The notes: generated from the letters alone by a model not told the origin. Counted from the stretch's first letter, positions 42,020 through 51,484 are shown. The stretch is 64,000 bases of DNA from UBA5018 sp044375975 (GCA_044375975.1 JBILLQ010000001.1:72866-136865), one strand, 5' to 3'. A program made the numbers and translations.

Positions 42020-43948
42020 CTACTGAGCCAGCCCCGAGCGCTGCTGCTGGATGCGGGGCACCAGCGTGGCGCTGATCTCCGCTGCCGGCAGCTGGCTGGT
42101 GTGGCCGGTGGCCCGCTCCACCAGCTCGACGATCCCCTCGGCGGCGGCGCGGCCCACCACCAGGCGCCAGGGGATGCCCAGCAGGTCGGCATCCTTGAAC
42201 TTCACCCCCGCCCGCTCGCCGCGGTCGTCGAGCAGCACCTCGATGCCAGCGGCCTGCAGTTCGCCGTAGAGCCGCTCCGCCAGCTCGGCCTGCACCGCAT
42301 CGGCGATGTTGGCCGGCACCACGATCAGCTCAAAGGGCGCGATCGACAGGGGCCAGCAGATGCCCTGGGCGTCGTGGTGCTGCTCCACCGCCGCCTGGGC
42401 CAGGCGGGAGACGCCGATGCCGTAGCAGCCCATCCACAGGGGTTCATCGCTGCCGGCTTCGTTGGTGAAGTTGGCATTGAGGGCCTGGGAATACTTGCGG
42501 CCCAACTGAAAGATGTGGCCCACCTCAATACCCCGGGCCGCCTGCAATTGCTGATTGGGATCGTGTACACAGCGATCGCCGGGCTGGGCGGCCCGCAGGT
42601 CCAGCGCCTGGGGCATCAGGGCCCCTGGGCCGCCCTCGGCTACACCGCCGAGCTCCTGCCAGCTGGCCCCCACCAGGTGGGTGTCGGCGCGATTGGCGCC
42701 GCAAACAAAGCGCTCCAACTCGGCGGCGGTGGCATCGGCCAGCCGCAAAAAGCTGGGCACCAACTGCAAATCTGGCTGCGGATTGGCCAGGGGGGCAGCA
42801 GCAGCGGCGCCGGCCTGGCCTGCGAAGCCATCCACCAGCTCCGGCCCCTGGTCGGCCAGCAGCAGGTGATCGGCCAGGTGCGGACCCACGAAGCCGAAGG
42901 GGATCGCCCCCAGGCCCTGGGGCAGCCCCCAGGCCTTGAGCGTGGCGGCCGTGAGCGGCTGTATTTCCAGCACCGGGCCGTAGCGGGGGCCACAGGCGGC
43001 ACTGACGGCATTGGTGAGCTTCACCTCGTTGAGCTGTTGATCGCCGCGCAGGCAGACCAGCAGCGGCTGCACCTGCCGCCCAAAGCGAGCAATCAACAGC
43101 AGCACCTTGACCAGCTGGCTGGGATCAAAACCATGGGCGGCGCAGAGGTCGTCGATGCTGCTCTGGCCGGGGGTGGCCAACTCGCTGGGGCCCGCAGCCG
43201 CCAGGGGAACGGCGGCTGCGGGTAGGGATACCGCCCGCTCCTGGTTGGCGGCGTAGCTGCCGTCGCCGCTGGTGAGGATCAGGTCTTCTCCGGCGGCGGC
43301 CGTCACCATGAATTCCTGGCTGGCCGAACCGCCGATGGCGCCGCTATCGGCCTCCACGGCTACGGCCCGCAGACCGCAACGGGCAAATATTCGCCGATAA
43401 ACCTGATCCATCGAGGCATAGGTAGCCCTGAGACACTCTTCGCTTGAGTGGAAGGAATAGCCATCTTTCATGATGAATTCCCGCCCCCGCATCAAGCCAA
43501 AGCGGGGCCTGATTTCATCGCGAAACTTGGTTTGTATTTGATATAGGTTTACCGGCAATTGGCGATAGCTGCGCAGCAGGTCGGCGGCCAGGGCGGTGAT
43601 CACCTCCTCGTGGGTGGGGCCCAGGCCAAGTTCGCGGCCCTGGCGATCCACCAGGTGGAACATGATCCCTTCGCCGGCCGTGTAGCCAGCCCAGCGGCCA
43701 CTGCGCTGCCACAACTCGGCGGGTTGCAGCTGGGGCAACAGGGTTTCCAGGGCACCGGTGGCATTAAGTTCCTGGCGCACAATTGCAGAAATCTTCTGCA
43801 ATACCCGCCACAGCAGGGGCAGATAAGCGTAGATACCAGAACTGATGCGACGGATGTAACCAGCGCGCAGCAGCAGGCGATGGGAGACAATCTCGGCCTC
43901 AGCCGGGTCATCCCGCAGCGTCACCAGCATCAGGCGGGAAACGCGCAT
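42020..43948 (-). CDS. proS: Prolyl-tRNA synthetase, bacterial type with insertion domain
   Basis: Charges tRNA-Pro (a tRNA-Pro gene is at 32102). The 642 residues start MRVSRLMLVTLRDDPAEAE. Class II motifs are visible: motif 2 region RFGLMRGREFIMKDGYSFH and motif 3 GCYGIGVSRLAQAAVEQ. A YbaK-like editing insertion occupies roughly residues 240-400 and the anticodon-binding domain begins near PFELIVVPAN. Next on the strand is psb27 after 35 bases. Confidence 0.96.
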   Translation of the reverse strand: MRVSRLMLVTLRDDPAEAEIVSHRLLLRAGYIRRISSGIYAYLPLLWRVLQKISAIVRQELNATGALETLLPQLQPAELWQRSGRWAGYTAGEGIMFHLVDRQGRELGLGPTHEEVITALAADLLRSYRQLPVNLYQIQTKFRDEIRPRFGLMRGREFIMKDGYSFHSSEECLRATYASMDQVYRRIFARCGLRAVAVEADSGAIGGSASQEFMVTAAAGEDLILTSGDGSYAANQERAVSLPAAAVPLAAAGPSELATPGQSSIDDLCAAHGFDPSQLVKVLLLIARFGRQVQPLLVCLRGDQQLNEVKLTNAVSAACGPRYGPVLEIQPLTAATLKAWGLPQGLGAIPFGFVGPHLADHLLLADQGPELVDGFAGQAGAAAAAPLANPQPDLQLVPSFLRLADATAAELERFVCGANRADTHLVGASWQELGGVAEGGPGALMPQALDLRAAQPGDRCVHDPNQQLQAARGIEVGHIFQLGRKYSQALNANFTNEAGSDEPLWMGCYGIGVSRLAQAAVEQHHDAQGICWPLSIAPFELIVVPANIADAVQAELAERLYGELQAAGIEVLLDDRGERAGVKFKDADLLGIPWRLVVGRAAAEGIVELVERATGHTSQLPAAEISATLVPRIQQQRSGLAQ

Positions 43949-44306
43949 GGTGAGTAGTTAGCCAGGATTGCGGAAGCTATCACCGCAGCAGCTTTGGGCG
44001 CGCTGCTGTCAGCGCCCAGCTCTAAGCGCTGTAGCGCGGCAGCTAACAGCAAGGCAGTTGCCAGGGCAGCAGCTTCCAGAGCAGTGGCTTGCAGCTAAGC
44101 GGCCATCAGCTCAACAGCCATCAGCTCAACAGCCATCAGCTCAGCGATTGCCAAAGCTGTGGCCGCCAAAGCATTCGCCTTCAAAGACGTGGCTGTCGTA
44201 ACAGCGGCTGTCAACGCCTTAGCTGTCAAAGCTATCGCCGCACAAGCGGTGGCAAGCAGCGGAAACCTCTGCTAACGTCCTGTCGCAGCAGTCCAATTTG
44301 TGTCTC
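43949..44306. repeat. Intergenic degenerate 15-bp tandem repeat
   Basis: The gap between proS and the next gene is dominated by a 15-bp period from about 44100 to 44245. The sharpest copies are three AGCCATCAGCTCAAC units at 44101-44145, grading into GGCTGTCAACGCCTT-type units. The open frame across it exists only because the period is a multiple of three. Confidence 0.75.
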
Positions 44307-44792
44307 ATGCTACCCAGCCCAAGCTTCGACGGCCAGATAGGGGCTGGGCCATCGGCAGACAACGGCGGAATTGGCGCAGATGAGCTGGAGCTGATCGGCA
44401 ACGATCATGGCGATTATTTAGTGAGCGTTGAGGACGTCCAAAAAGCAATCAATCGGTCCCGGGCAACTGTTTACCGCTATACCAACACCGACCCTCGCGT
44501 CCTTAATCCCCCCTTCGACGCCCGCAAGCTAAATCCAGAGTATCGCAGCGATCAGAAAGATCCCCTGCTGTTTCACCCCAACGAAGTGGCCAGGTTTGCC
44601 AGGGATGTGTTGAGGATCAAGGAGGTGACGATCGAGGTGCTCAACTCCCCCTCCTCCGCCAACCAGCACCTGCTCAGCTTGATCCTGGAGGAATTGCAAG
44701 CGATTCGCCGCCGCCTCGACGCCCTAGACCATGGCCCCACCGACCTGGGCGCTCGCCGCGATCAACTAGACCAATCAAGACCAGCGGCCTGA
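44307..44792 (+). CDS. Putative helix-turn-helix DNA-binding protein (resolvase-like N-terminus)
   Basis: 161 residues from ATG 44307 (a TTG at 44298 is also in frame). After about 35 variable residues comes DYLVSVEDVQKAINRSRATVYRYTNTD, which looks like a MerR/resolvase-style helix-turn-helix, then LLFHPNEVARFARDVL and a C-terminal helix LLSLILEELQAIRRRLDAL that could mediate dimerisation. No catalytic resolvase domain is present. Probably a picocyanobacterial regulator; targets unknown. Confidence 0.6.
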   Translation: MLPSPSFDGQIGAGPSADNGGIGADELELIGNDHGDYLVSVEDVQKAINRSRATVYRYTNTDPRVLNPPFDARKLNPEYRSDQKDPLLFHPNEVARFARDVLRIKEVTIEVLNSPSSANQHLLSLILEELQAIRRRLDALDHGPTDLGARRDQLDQSRPAA

Positions 44793-44826
44793 TCAGCAGG
44801 CCTTTCACTTCGAGGGCAGCACTAGT

Positions 44827-45351
44827 ATGGATCTACGCAACTTGCTGGCATCCCCGGCCCCAGGGCTGGTGAACTTAGTGGTGGAAATACCAGCCGGCTG
44901 TCGCAATAAGTATGTATACAACCCCGAAGCGGGCTTGATGGCCCTAGACAGGGTGTTGCATTCATCCGTGCGCTATCCTTTTGATTACGGATTTGTGCCG
45001 AATACCCTAGCGGAAGATGGTTCACCATTGGATGCGATGGTGATCATGGATGAGCCCACCTTTGCCGGCTGTCTAATCCGCTCGCGACCCATTGGCATCC
45101 TCGACATGGTAGATGGCGGCGTCCATGATGGCAAATTACTCTGCGTACCCGAGGCTGGATTAAGCCCTGGACGGATAAGATCTATCCGCCAAATTGCCCC
45201 CAACCAATTGGAAGAGGTGGCTGAATTCTTCCGCACTTATCAGAGCATGGAAGGCCGGCCCACCCGCATTCTCGGCTGGCTCGACGCCAGCGCCGTGGCC
45301 GAACTGCTCGACCACTGCATCCAGGCCCACCTAAGCGCCAGCGACGCCTGA
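44827..45351 (+). CDS. ppa: Inorganic pyrophosphatase, family I
   Basis: Soluble Mg-dependent enzyme hydrolysing pyrophosphate. The 174 residues hold EIPAGCRNKYVYNPEAGLMALDR, YPFDYGFVPNT and the metal-binding DGSPLDAMVIMDEPT, then GILDMVDGGVHDGKLLCVP. All core acidic residues of family I are seen. Preceded by the putative DNA-binding gene with a 34-base gap. Confidence 0.95.
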   Translation: MDLRNLLASPAPGLVNLVVEIPAGCRNKYVYNPEAGLMALDRVLHSSVRYPFDYGFVPNTLAEDGSPLDAMVIMDEPTFAGCLIRSRPIGILDMVDGGVHDGKLLCVPEAGLSPGRIRSIRQIAPNQLEEVAEFFRTYQSMEGRPTRILGWLDASAVAELLDHCIQAHLSASDA

Positions 45352-45426
45352 ACCAACAAGCCTTCACTGGACCACCCCTCACTGGAAACAGCCATCACCG
45401 GAAACAGCCCGCAGGGCTGGCTGGGC

Positions 45427-46089
45427 TCAGGCGCGACGCTGCAGCAAAAATCCCTCGTAGTTGAGGGCCTGGAAAATGCGGGCCGGATCACCGAAACCGG
45501 CTGCCTCCACCAGGGCCGCCAAGCGGGCCTCGCCGATCGGATACAGCCCCTGGGTAAAGGGGGCCAGTTCGGCCTCAGAAGCCTCCAGGCCACTGGCCCG
45601 CTGGAAACCCAGCCAGGCCGCCTCCACCTGGCCCAGCAGCGGGGAGCGCTCCGGGGCCATCAAATCCACCAGCACCAGCTGTCCGCCGGGCCGCAGACTG
45701 CGGGCCAGGGCACTCAAAAAAGCCAGCTTGGTGCCGTCATCCGGCAGGGACTGAAGCACCAGCACCGAGAGGGCGCCGGCAAACCGGTCGCTAACCCCCA
45801 TCGCTTCCACCGTGGTCTGCTGCCAGGCAATGCCCTCGCCACCCACCCGAGCCTTGGCCACATCGAGCATCTCGGCCGAGGGATCGATGGCACTGAGCTG
45901 CCAATCGGGGCGCTGGGAACGGGCCTCCACCAATTCCGCGCCGGTGCCACAGCCGGCCACCAGCACCGCCGCCCCCGGCAGCGAGGCCAATGGGGAAGCC
46001 GAGAGCAGGGCCACGGCGAGGCGGGCCAAGCTGGCGTAGCCAGGTATCAGCCGCTGCACGATCAGGTCGTAACCCTGGGGAGCTGCCAC
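45427..46089 (-). CDS. SAM-dependent class I methyltransferase
   Basis: 220-residue Rossmann-fold methyltransferase. AAVLVAGCGTGAELVEA is the SAM-binding motif I, LSAIDPSAEMLDVAKARV motif post-I with the ribose-binding Asp, and LARSLRPGGQLVLVDLM motif III. Substrate cannot be inferred. It is convergent with ppa and divergent from the ferredoxin gene. Confidence 0.88.
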   Translation of the reverse strand: MAAPQGYDLIVQRLIPGYASLARLAVALLSASPLASLPGAAVLVAGCGTGAELVEARSQRPDWQLSAIDPSAEMLDVAKARVGGEGIAWQQTTVEAMGVSDRFAGALSVLVLQSLPDDGTKLAFLSALARSLRPGGQLVLVDLMAPERSPLLGQVEAAWLGFQRASGLEASEAELAPFTQGLYPIGEARLAALVEAAGFGDPARIFQALNYEGFLLQRRA

Positions 46090-46270
46090 CGCAAGCTTGC
46101 CGCTGTGGTCCCACCCTAGGCAGAAGCGGCGCCAGGGCTGGCCAGCTGGGCAGCCGGGGCTGAAACCGCCTGGGGCGACTGCAAAAACTGCGTTGCGGCC
46201 CCGGCCGGTTCAGACCCGCTGGGACCCGTGTGACGTAGGTTGGGCCGGATTGTTCCCCCCTTGATAGGCC

Positions 46271-46633
46271 GTGCCCACCATCCGTTTTGAACAGGAAGGA
46301 CAGCAGGTCGGGTGCATTGAGGGCGCCAATCTCCGCAAGGCTGCTCTCGATGCTGGAATCAACCCCTACAAGGGGCTGAACAACCTCAACAACTGCGGCG
46401 GCCTGGGCCAGTGCGGCACCTGTGTCGTGGAAGTGGTGGAGGGTATGAAAAACCTCTCCCCCCGCAGCGATGTCGAAGAGGTTTACCTGGCCGATCGCCC
46501 CGCCAACTACCGCCTCAGCTGCCGCACCAGCGTCAATGGCGACGTAACCGTGCGCACCCGCCCCGACAACGCCGTCGGCAAGGGCACCAACAGCCTCGTG
46601 GGCGCCATCAAGGCCCTGGTGGGCCTCAAGTGA
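46271..46633 (+). CDS. 2Fe-2S ferredoxin
   Basis: 120-residue electron carrier with a plant-type [2Fe-2S] site formed by Cys42, Cys48, Cys51 (CGGLGQCGTC) and Cys84 (YRLSC). Spacing before the second Cys is five residues rather than the CxxxxCxxC of PetF, and the protein is longer and less acidic. It belongs with the divergent cyanobacterial ferredoxins, not the main photosynthetic PetF. GTG start at 46271. A rho-independent terminator lies at 46764. Confidence 0.92.
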   Translation: MPTIRFEQEGQQVGCIEGANLRKAALDAGINPYKGLNNLNNCGGLGQCGTCVVEVVEGMKNLSPRSDVEEVYLADRPANYRLSCRTSVNGDVTVRTRPDNAVGKGTNSLVGAIKALVGLK

Positions 46634-46763
46634 TCTAGGGGGCCGATCCGGCCCTCAGCAAGGTCCCGGCAAGATCACTGCCAGGCTGCTCGACCGGGAA
46701 GCTGACCGCCCAAGAAATTGGCGGGCAGTCCAGGCATCCGGTTTCGGCCAGCAAAGATCCCAG

Positions 46764-46785
46764 AAGGCCCCGCAAGGGGCTTTTT
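46764..46785 (+). terminator. Rho-independent terminator after the ferredoxin gene
   Basis: An 8-bp stem with one G-T wobble (AAGGCCCC, loop GCAA, GGGGCTTT) runs into a run of five T at 46781-46785. Confidence 0.8.
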
Positions 46786-46882
46786 GCTTGGGGAAAGCCC
46801 GCCACCATGGCCCCCTTCCCCAGCTCCCCTGTCTGCGCTTTCCCCGCGCCCTGCCCCCGCTCCCCCAGGCCCTAGCCCCGCC

Positions 46883-47227
46883 ATGAAGCTCTACAGCTAT
46901 CCCAAGTGCAGCACCTGTCGCAAAGCCCTTAGCTGGCTGGCCGAGCGGGGCATAAAAATCGACCCTATTGACATCACAATCGAGCCTCCCAGCCTCGATG
47001 AACTGCGCGCCGGCATGGAACAGTTAGGTCGCCAACGCCTGTTCAATAGCAGCGGCCAGAGCTACCGAGCCCTGGGGGCCGCCACCATCAAGGCCATGGA
47101 CGACAGCCAAGCCCTGGCTGCCCTGGCCGGCGATGGCAAGCTGGTGAAACGGCCCTATCTAATTAACGAAGACGGGCGGGTGCTCACCGGCTTCAAAGTG
47201 GAGGAGTGGCAGGCAATACTTGGCTGA
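46883..47227 (+). CDS. ArsC/Spx-family thioredoxin-fold protein (YffB type)
   Basis: 114 residues from ATG 46883. MKLYSYPKCSTCRKALSWL has the CxxC of the ArsC/Spx/YffB family. LFNSSGQSYRALG and the C-terminal LVKRPYLINEDGRVLTGF match the YffB branch, whose substrate is unknown, so an arsenate reductase role should not be assumed. It is the last chromosomal-type gene before the accessory island. Confidence 0.85.
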   Translation: MKLYSYPKCSTCRKALSWLAERGIKIDPIDITIEPPSLDELRAGMEQLGRQRLFNSSGQSYRALGAATIKAMDDSQALAALAGDGKLVKRPYLINEDGRVLTGFKVEEWQAILG

Positions 47228-47273
47228 TTCCAAGTGCCAATGTATTCATGATCGGCAAAGCCATATCTTATCC

Positions 47274-47516
47274 ATGGACACAATCCAATCTCCGCCCGCT
47301 ATGCCACGGCCCCGTTACCGCCAGGATCCCCTGCCTATCGGACCTGATGCACCCCCGGTTGAGCTATTTGGCCCCGAGCAGCCCAACCCGCCTGGGCTGG
47401 AGTTGATGCAGCAGATGCAGTTGCAGGTGGTCCCCCTGGGGCCCCTGTTCGACGGGCAGGGCGGGACCGTCAACAGCAATGACATCAGCTCCAGCAGCCA
47501 AGCGGAGGAAGGCTGA
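47274..47516 (+). CDS. Small Pro/Gln-rich protein, unrecognised
   Basis: 80 residues from ATG 47274; ATG 47301 is an alternative. Rich in Pro and Gln (LPIGPDAPPVELFGPEQPNP, MQQMQLQVVPLGPLFDGQ), no known domain. Its 3' end contains the GGAGG of the following gene, which starts 4 bases after its stop in the same frame, so the two were likely one operon. Confidence 0.45.
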   Translation: MDTIQSPPAMPRPRYRQDPLPIGPDAPPVELFGPEQPNPPGLELMQQMQLQVVPLGPLFDGQGGTVNSNDISSSSQAEEG

Positions 47517-47519
47517 GCT

Positions 47520-48193
47520 ATGGCCGGCATCACGATCACCACCCAAGACGACCTACCAGGTGCTGATGGCGATCAGCCCTACACGCTGTTCGTGAACCAA
47601 ACCGAGTACGGCAACACCCGCTTCCTGCGCACCAACGTGCTCTCCGCCCGGCCCGACCTCAAGAAGTACACGGCGTTGCGCTTCCGGCAAGACGTCAAGC
47701 GTCACGCCGATGCGAACGGTTCTGAAGAATACGTGGTGCTGGTGTTCATGGAGGCCCTAGGGCTCGATCCGCCGCTGACCCTGGTGTGCAGCGACCTGCA
47801 CATGCAGCTGGAGGGCTATCCGATTGAGCAGGGGGTAGAGATAGAGATCCCTTTGCTGCCGCCGGGCAGTCGTGGGGCAGCCAAGGGCTTTGGCTGACCT
47901 CCTGGGGGAGAAAGCGCGGAGGTGGCGGCGGTGGCCCAGGGCGGGCTGCAGATCAACAAACCCGGCACCTGTCGCAGCTTCAAGACCCTGCCAGGCAGCT
48001 GGATCGATGAGTTGCCATGGTGCCATGGTGCCGGTCCCCCTCTTACGCCTGGGGCCCTTCCCGCGACGAAGTGATCGAGGGCTGGCCCTGGCTTGATCAG
48101 GTCGTGCTCGATGGCGCCCTTATTTCGGATCTGGAGCTGGAGCTGGTGCCGGATCGGGGCCGAATGGGCGGCCCGCAACAGCTGGAGGCCTGA
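47520..48193 (+). pseudogene. Decayed gene of unknown function (stop plus 8-bp duplication)
   Basis: The intact 5' frame gives 125 residues (PYTLFVNQTEYGNTRFLRTN, YVVLVFMEALGLDPPLTLVC) to TGA at 47895-47897. The same frame then continues open with AQGGLQINKPGTCRSFKTLP and WIDELPW. There an 8-bp tandem duplication (CCATGGTG at 48015-48022 and 48023-48030) shifts the frame. Deleting one copy joins DELPWCRSPSYAWGPSRDEV and VIEGWPWLDQVVLDGALIS to a stop at 48193. The intact protein would be about 221 residues. No family recognised. A well-placed GGAGG precedes the start. Confidence 0.6.
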
Positions 48194-48405
48194 AACTATG
48201 CGCCCAGTGCATAAATCCAAGACTCGCGACTCCAAGTACTTCTGTTTTGCTGCAGAAATGCTTCGGCTAGGTGCAGACTGGCCGCAATGTCCCCTGTCAC
48301 CTATGCCAGTCCCGCTGCGTCAGGCGGACCACCCATTGACCCCATGGCCTCGATGACCCCCGATCTGGTCCAGGCCCAGGAAGCCCTCCACCCGGAGGCA
48401 GGGCG
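48194..48405. other. Intergenic region before the restriction gene
   Basis: About 210 bases; nothing codes convincingly. The end carries GGAGG seven bases before the ATG of the helicase-nuclease gene. The promoter of the restriction-modification operon presumably lies here, but no clear boxes are seen. Confidence 0.4.
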
Positions 48406-51400
48406 ATGAGCGAGCAGTTCTTCAAGGGCCCGATCCTCAACTCCCCGTACGAGTGCCCGAGCCGGCACTGGGAGCTGGTGGACGGCATCCCGACTCAGGA
48501 GATCGTCGAGTCGCGACGGGAGTCGCGCCTGATCACACCCATCCCTCAACCCAGGAAGCGAGGCGGGAAGGGCGAGCAGGTGCAGCAGCGATCACTGGGG
48601 ATAGGTGCCCAGGATCTGTCCGATGAGAAGCAGCAGTACGAGGTCACCCAGCAGATCAACTCGATCCGGGCTCTGGTGGAGGAGTGGCGGCAGGCTCCCG
48701 AGAGTCAGTGGAAGGTGTCAGCGGAGACGGCCCGGCTGCTGAAGCACTGGCGTCACCACGAGTTCCAGGGCATCCGGCCCTTTTACTGCCAGATCGAAGC
48801 GGCCGAGACTGCGATCTGGCTGACGGAGGTGGCACCGGAGATCGGCAAGCGCGGCAAAGACGTGCTGGAGAAGCTGGAAAGCGCCAACGACGAAGCCAAC
48901 CCGGACCTGTTGCGGATGGCACTGAAGCTGGCCACTGGCGCGGGTAAGACCACGGTGATGGCCATGCTGATCGCCTGGCAAACCATCAACGCCGCCCGCC
49001 ATCCGGGGAGCAGCCGCTTCACCAAGGGATTCCTGGTGGTGGCGCCGGGGCTCACGATTCGCGACCGCCTACGGGTGCTGATGCCGAACGACACCGAGAG
49101 CTACTTCAAGCGGATGGAGCTGGTGCCGCAGGATCTGGTTCCGGAGCTCGGCAAGGCCCGGATCGTGATCACCAATTACCACGCCTTCCGCAAGCGCGAG
49201 CTGCTTGATCTAGCCAAGGGCACCCGCCAGTTCATGGAGGGTTGGCGGCAGGAAACCATGGTCACCACCGAAAGCGAAGGCCAGATGCTGCAACGCGTGA
49301 TGAGCGAGCTGATGGCGATGAAGCAGGTGCTGGTGATCAACGATGAGGCCCATCACTGCTACCGCGAGAAGCCGCTCAGCGATGAGGAACGGGATCAGAT
49401 CCAGCTGACCTCCGAGGAGAAGGCCGAGGCCAAGAGCCACCGGGAAGCAGCGCGGATGTGGATCTCGGGCCTGGAAGCGGTGAGCCGCAAAATTGGCAGG
49501 GGTCAGCAGCGGGTGATCGACCTTTCGGCAACGCCCTTTTTCCTGGCCAGCTCGGGCTACAAGGAAGGCACGCTGTTCCCGTGGACGGTCAGCGATTTTT
49601 CGCTGATGGATGCGATCGAATGCGGCATCGTCAAGCTGCCGCGGGTGCCTGTAGCCGACAACATTGCCCAGGATGTGCCGCGCTATCGGGAGCTGTGGAA
49701 GAACATCAAAGGCAAGATGCCTAAGAAGGGGCGGGGCAAGGGGGGTAGCAAGGATCCCGAAAGCCTGCCCACAGAGCTGAAAACAGCGATAGAAGCACTG
49801 TATGGGCATTATGAAAAAACCTTTGAGGAGTGGAAGAAAGCAGGATTTGATGTACCGCCCTGCTTCATCATCGTCTGCAACAACACCTCAACCTCCAAGC
49901 TCGTTTACGACTACGTGAGTGGTTATGAGATTGAGGATGAAAGAGGAGATAAGCAATACCGCAAGGGCTTCTGTCCGCTGTTCTCCAACTTCGATAGCTA
50001 CGACCGTCCTCTGCCACGCCCTCGCACCTTGTTGATCGACAGCGAGCAACTGGAGAGCGGCGAAGCCCTCGATACCAACTTCCGGGAGATGGCGGGGCCT
50101 GAGATTGAACAGTTCCGCCGCGAAATTATTCAGCGCGAGGGAGCTGGTGGAGCAGACACCAAGCTCAGCGATGCAGATCTCTTGAGGGAAGTGATGAACA
50201 CGGTGGGTAAGCCCGGCAAGCTCGGGGCCGAGATCCGCTGTGTTGTGTCGGTGGCGATGCTCACGGAAGGCTGGGACGCGAATACGGTGACCCATGTGCT
50301 GGGCGTGCGTGCGTTCGGCACCCAGTTGTTGTGTGAGCAGGTGGTGGGCCGTGCCCTGCGCCGGCAGAACTACACCCTCAATCCTGAGTCGGGTCGGTTT
50401 GACGTGGAGTATGCCGACATCCTCGGCATTCCGTTTGATTTCACATCCCAGGCTGTACCTGGCCCTCCGCAGCCACCGCCACCCACCATTCAGGTGAAGG
50501 CGATCAACCCTGCACGCGATGCCCAGGAGATCCTCTTCCCCCATGTGATCGGATACCGGGCCGAGCTGCCTGATGATCAGGTGAAGGCCACCTTCAACGA
50601 CGACCACATTCTGAATCTCACGCCCGAATTGGTGGGTGCCACGGTCACCAACAACCAGGGGATCATTGGCGAAGGCGTAAATCTCACGGTGGATCGAACT
50701 GGAGATTTCAGAAAGTCAACCGTGATCCTGCATCTGGCCAAGCATCTGGTTTACACCAAATACCGCGACGCCGATGAACTGCCTAAAACCCATCTCATCC
50801 TGCAGATGAAGAAGGTGGTGCGCGACTGGATGGACCAGTGCCTGGTGTGCAAAGGCGGAACGAACCACGGTCTGCTGATGTTCCGGGAAATGGCTGATAT
50901 GGCCTGTGAGCGGATGATTCAGGCCATCGTGGTGAGCGCAGGCCAGCAACAGCGCCGCCTGGCGATCCTCGATCCCTACAACCCCAGTGGTAGCACGATG
51001 CACGTGAACTTCAATACCTCGAAGACGTTGCGATGGGAAACCGATTCCAGACGCTGCCATGTGAACTGGGCGATTTGCGACAGCACCTGGGAGCAGGAGT
51101 TCTGCCGGGTGCTGGACCATCATCCGCGCGTACGCCGCTGGGTGAAGAACCAGACGCTGGGTTTCGAGGTGCCGTATCAAATGGTTGGTGTGGCCCGCAA
51201 GTACATCCCCGATTTCATCGTGGTGGTGGACGATGGCCGCGGAGACAACGATCTGCTGCACCTGGTGTGTGAGGTGAAGGGCTACCGGAAAGAGGATGCC
51301 AAGGTGAAGAAAACCACGATGGAGGCCTTCTGGGTGCCCGGCGTCAACAACTCAGGTCGCTTCGGCCGTTGGGGCTTTGCGGAGTTCCGGGAGGTGTTTG

Positions 51401-51483
51401 CCATGGAGACTGATTTCGGCTCGGCGGTGGACGAAGAGGTGAATCAGGTGCTGGATCAAGTGCTCACCCTGGAGCTGGTCTGA
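48406..51483 (+). CDS. Type III-like restriction enzyme: SF2 helicase with C-terminal nuclease (BPTD_3080-like)
   Basis: 1025-residue Res-type subunit. Walker A ATGAGKT at residues 176-182, DEAH box at 313-316 (VINDEAHHCYR), motif III-like LSATPFFLAS, and motif VI VLGVRAFGTQLLCEQVVGRALRR place it in superfamily 2 helicases. Near the C-terminus YIPDFIVVVDD (PD at 935-936) and LVCEVKGYR (EVK at 956-958) form a PD-(D/E)XK nuclease core. It lies upstream of the methyltransferase, with stop and start separated by one base; classical Type III systems put mod first. Function: cleavage of DNA lacking the partner's methylation. Confidence 0.9.
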   Translation: MSEQFFKGPILNSPYECPSRHWELVDGIPTQEIVESRRESRLITPIPQPRKRGGKGEQVQQRSLGIGAQDLSDEKQQYEVTQQINSIRALVEEWRQAPESQWKVSAETARLLKHWRHHEFQGIRPFYCQIEAAETAIWLTEVAPEIGKRGKDVLEKLESANDEANPDLLRMALKLATGAGKTTVMAMLIAWQTINAARHPGSSRFTKGFLVVAPGLTIRDRLRVLMPNDTESYFKRMELVPQDLVPELGKARIVITNYHAFRKRELLDLAKGTRQFMEGWRQETMVTTESEGQMLQRVMSELMAMKQVLVINDEAHHCYREKPLSDEERDQIQLTSEEKAEAKSHREAARMWISGLEAVSRKIGRGQQRVIDLSATPFFLASSGYKEGTLFPWTVSDFSLMDAIECGIVKLPRVPVADNIAQDVPRYRELWKNIKGKMPKKGRGKGGSKDPESLPTELKTAIEALYGHYEKTFEEWKKAGFDVPPCFIIVCNNTSTSKLVYDYVSGYEIEDERGDKQYRKGFCPLFSNFDSYDRPLPRPRTLLIDSEQLESGEALDTNFREMAGPEIEQFRREIIQREGAGGADTKLSDADLLREVMNTVGKPGKLGAEIRCVVSVAMLTEGWDANTVTHVLGVRAFGTQLLCEQVVGRALRRQNYTLNPESGRFDVEYADILGIPFDFTSQAVPGPPQPPPPTIQVKAINPARDAQEILFPHVIGYRAELPDDQVKATFNDDHILNLTPELVGATVTNNQGIIGEGVNLTVDRTGDFRKSTVILHLAKHLVYTKYRDADELPKTHLILQMKKVVRDWMDQCLVCKGGTNHGLLMFREMADMACERMIQAIVVSAGQQQRRLAILDPYNPSGSTMHVNFNTSKTLRWETDSRRCHVNWAICDSTWEQEFCRVLDHHPRVRRWVKNQTLGFEVPYQMVGVARKYIPDFIVVVDDGRGDNDLLHLVCEVKGYRKEDAKVKKTTMEAFWVPGVNNSGRFGRWGFAEFREVFAMETDFGSAVDEEVNQVLDQVLTLELV

Positions 51484-51484
51484 C

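Noticed and set aside
43968..44201. Plus-strand frame of 77 codons with Gln/Ser/Pro repeats
   Set aside because: It is the 15-bp tandem repeat read through; no start signal or known domain.
46883..47227. Arsenate reductase
   Set aside because: The protein fits the YffB branch of the ArsC/Spx fold and no ars genes are nearby.
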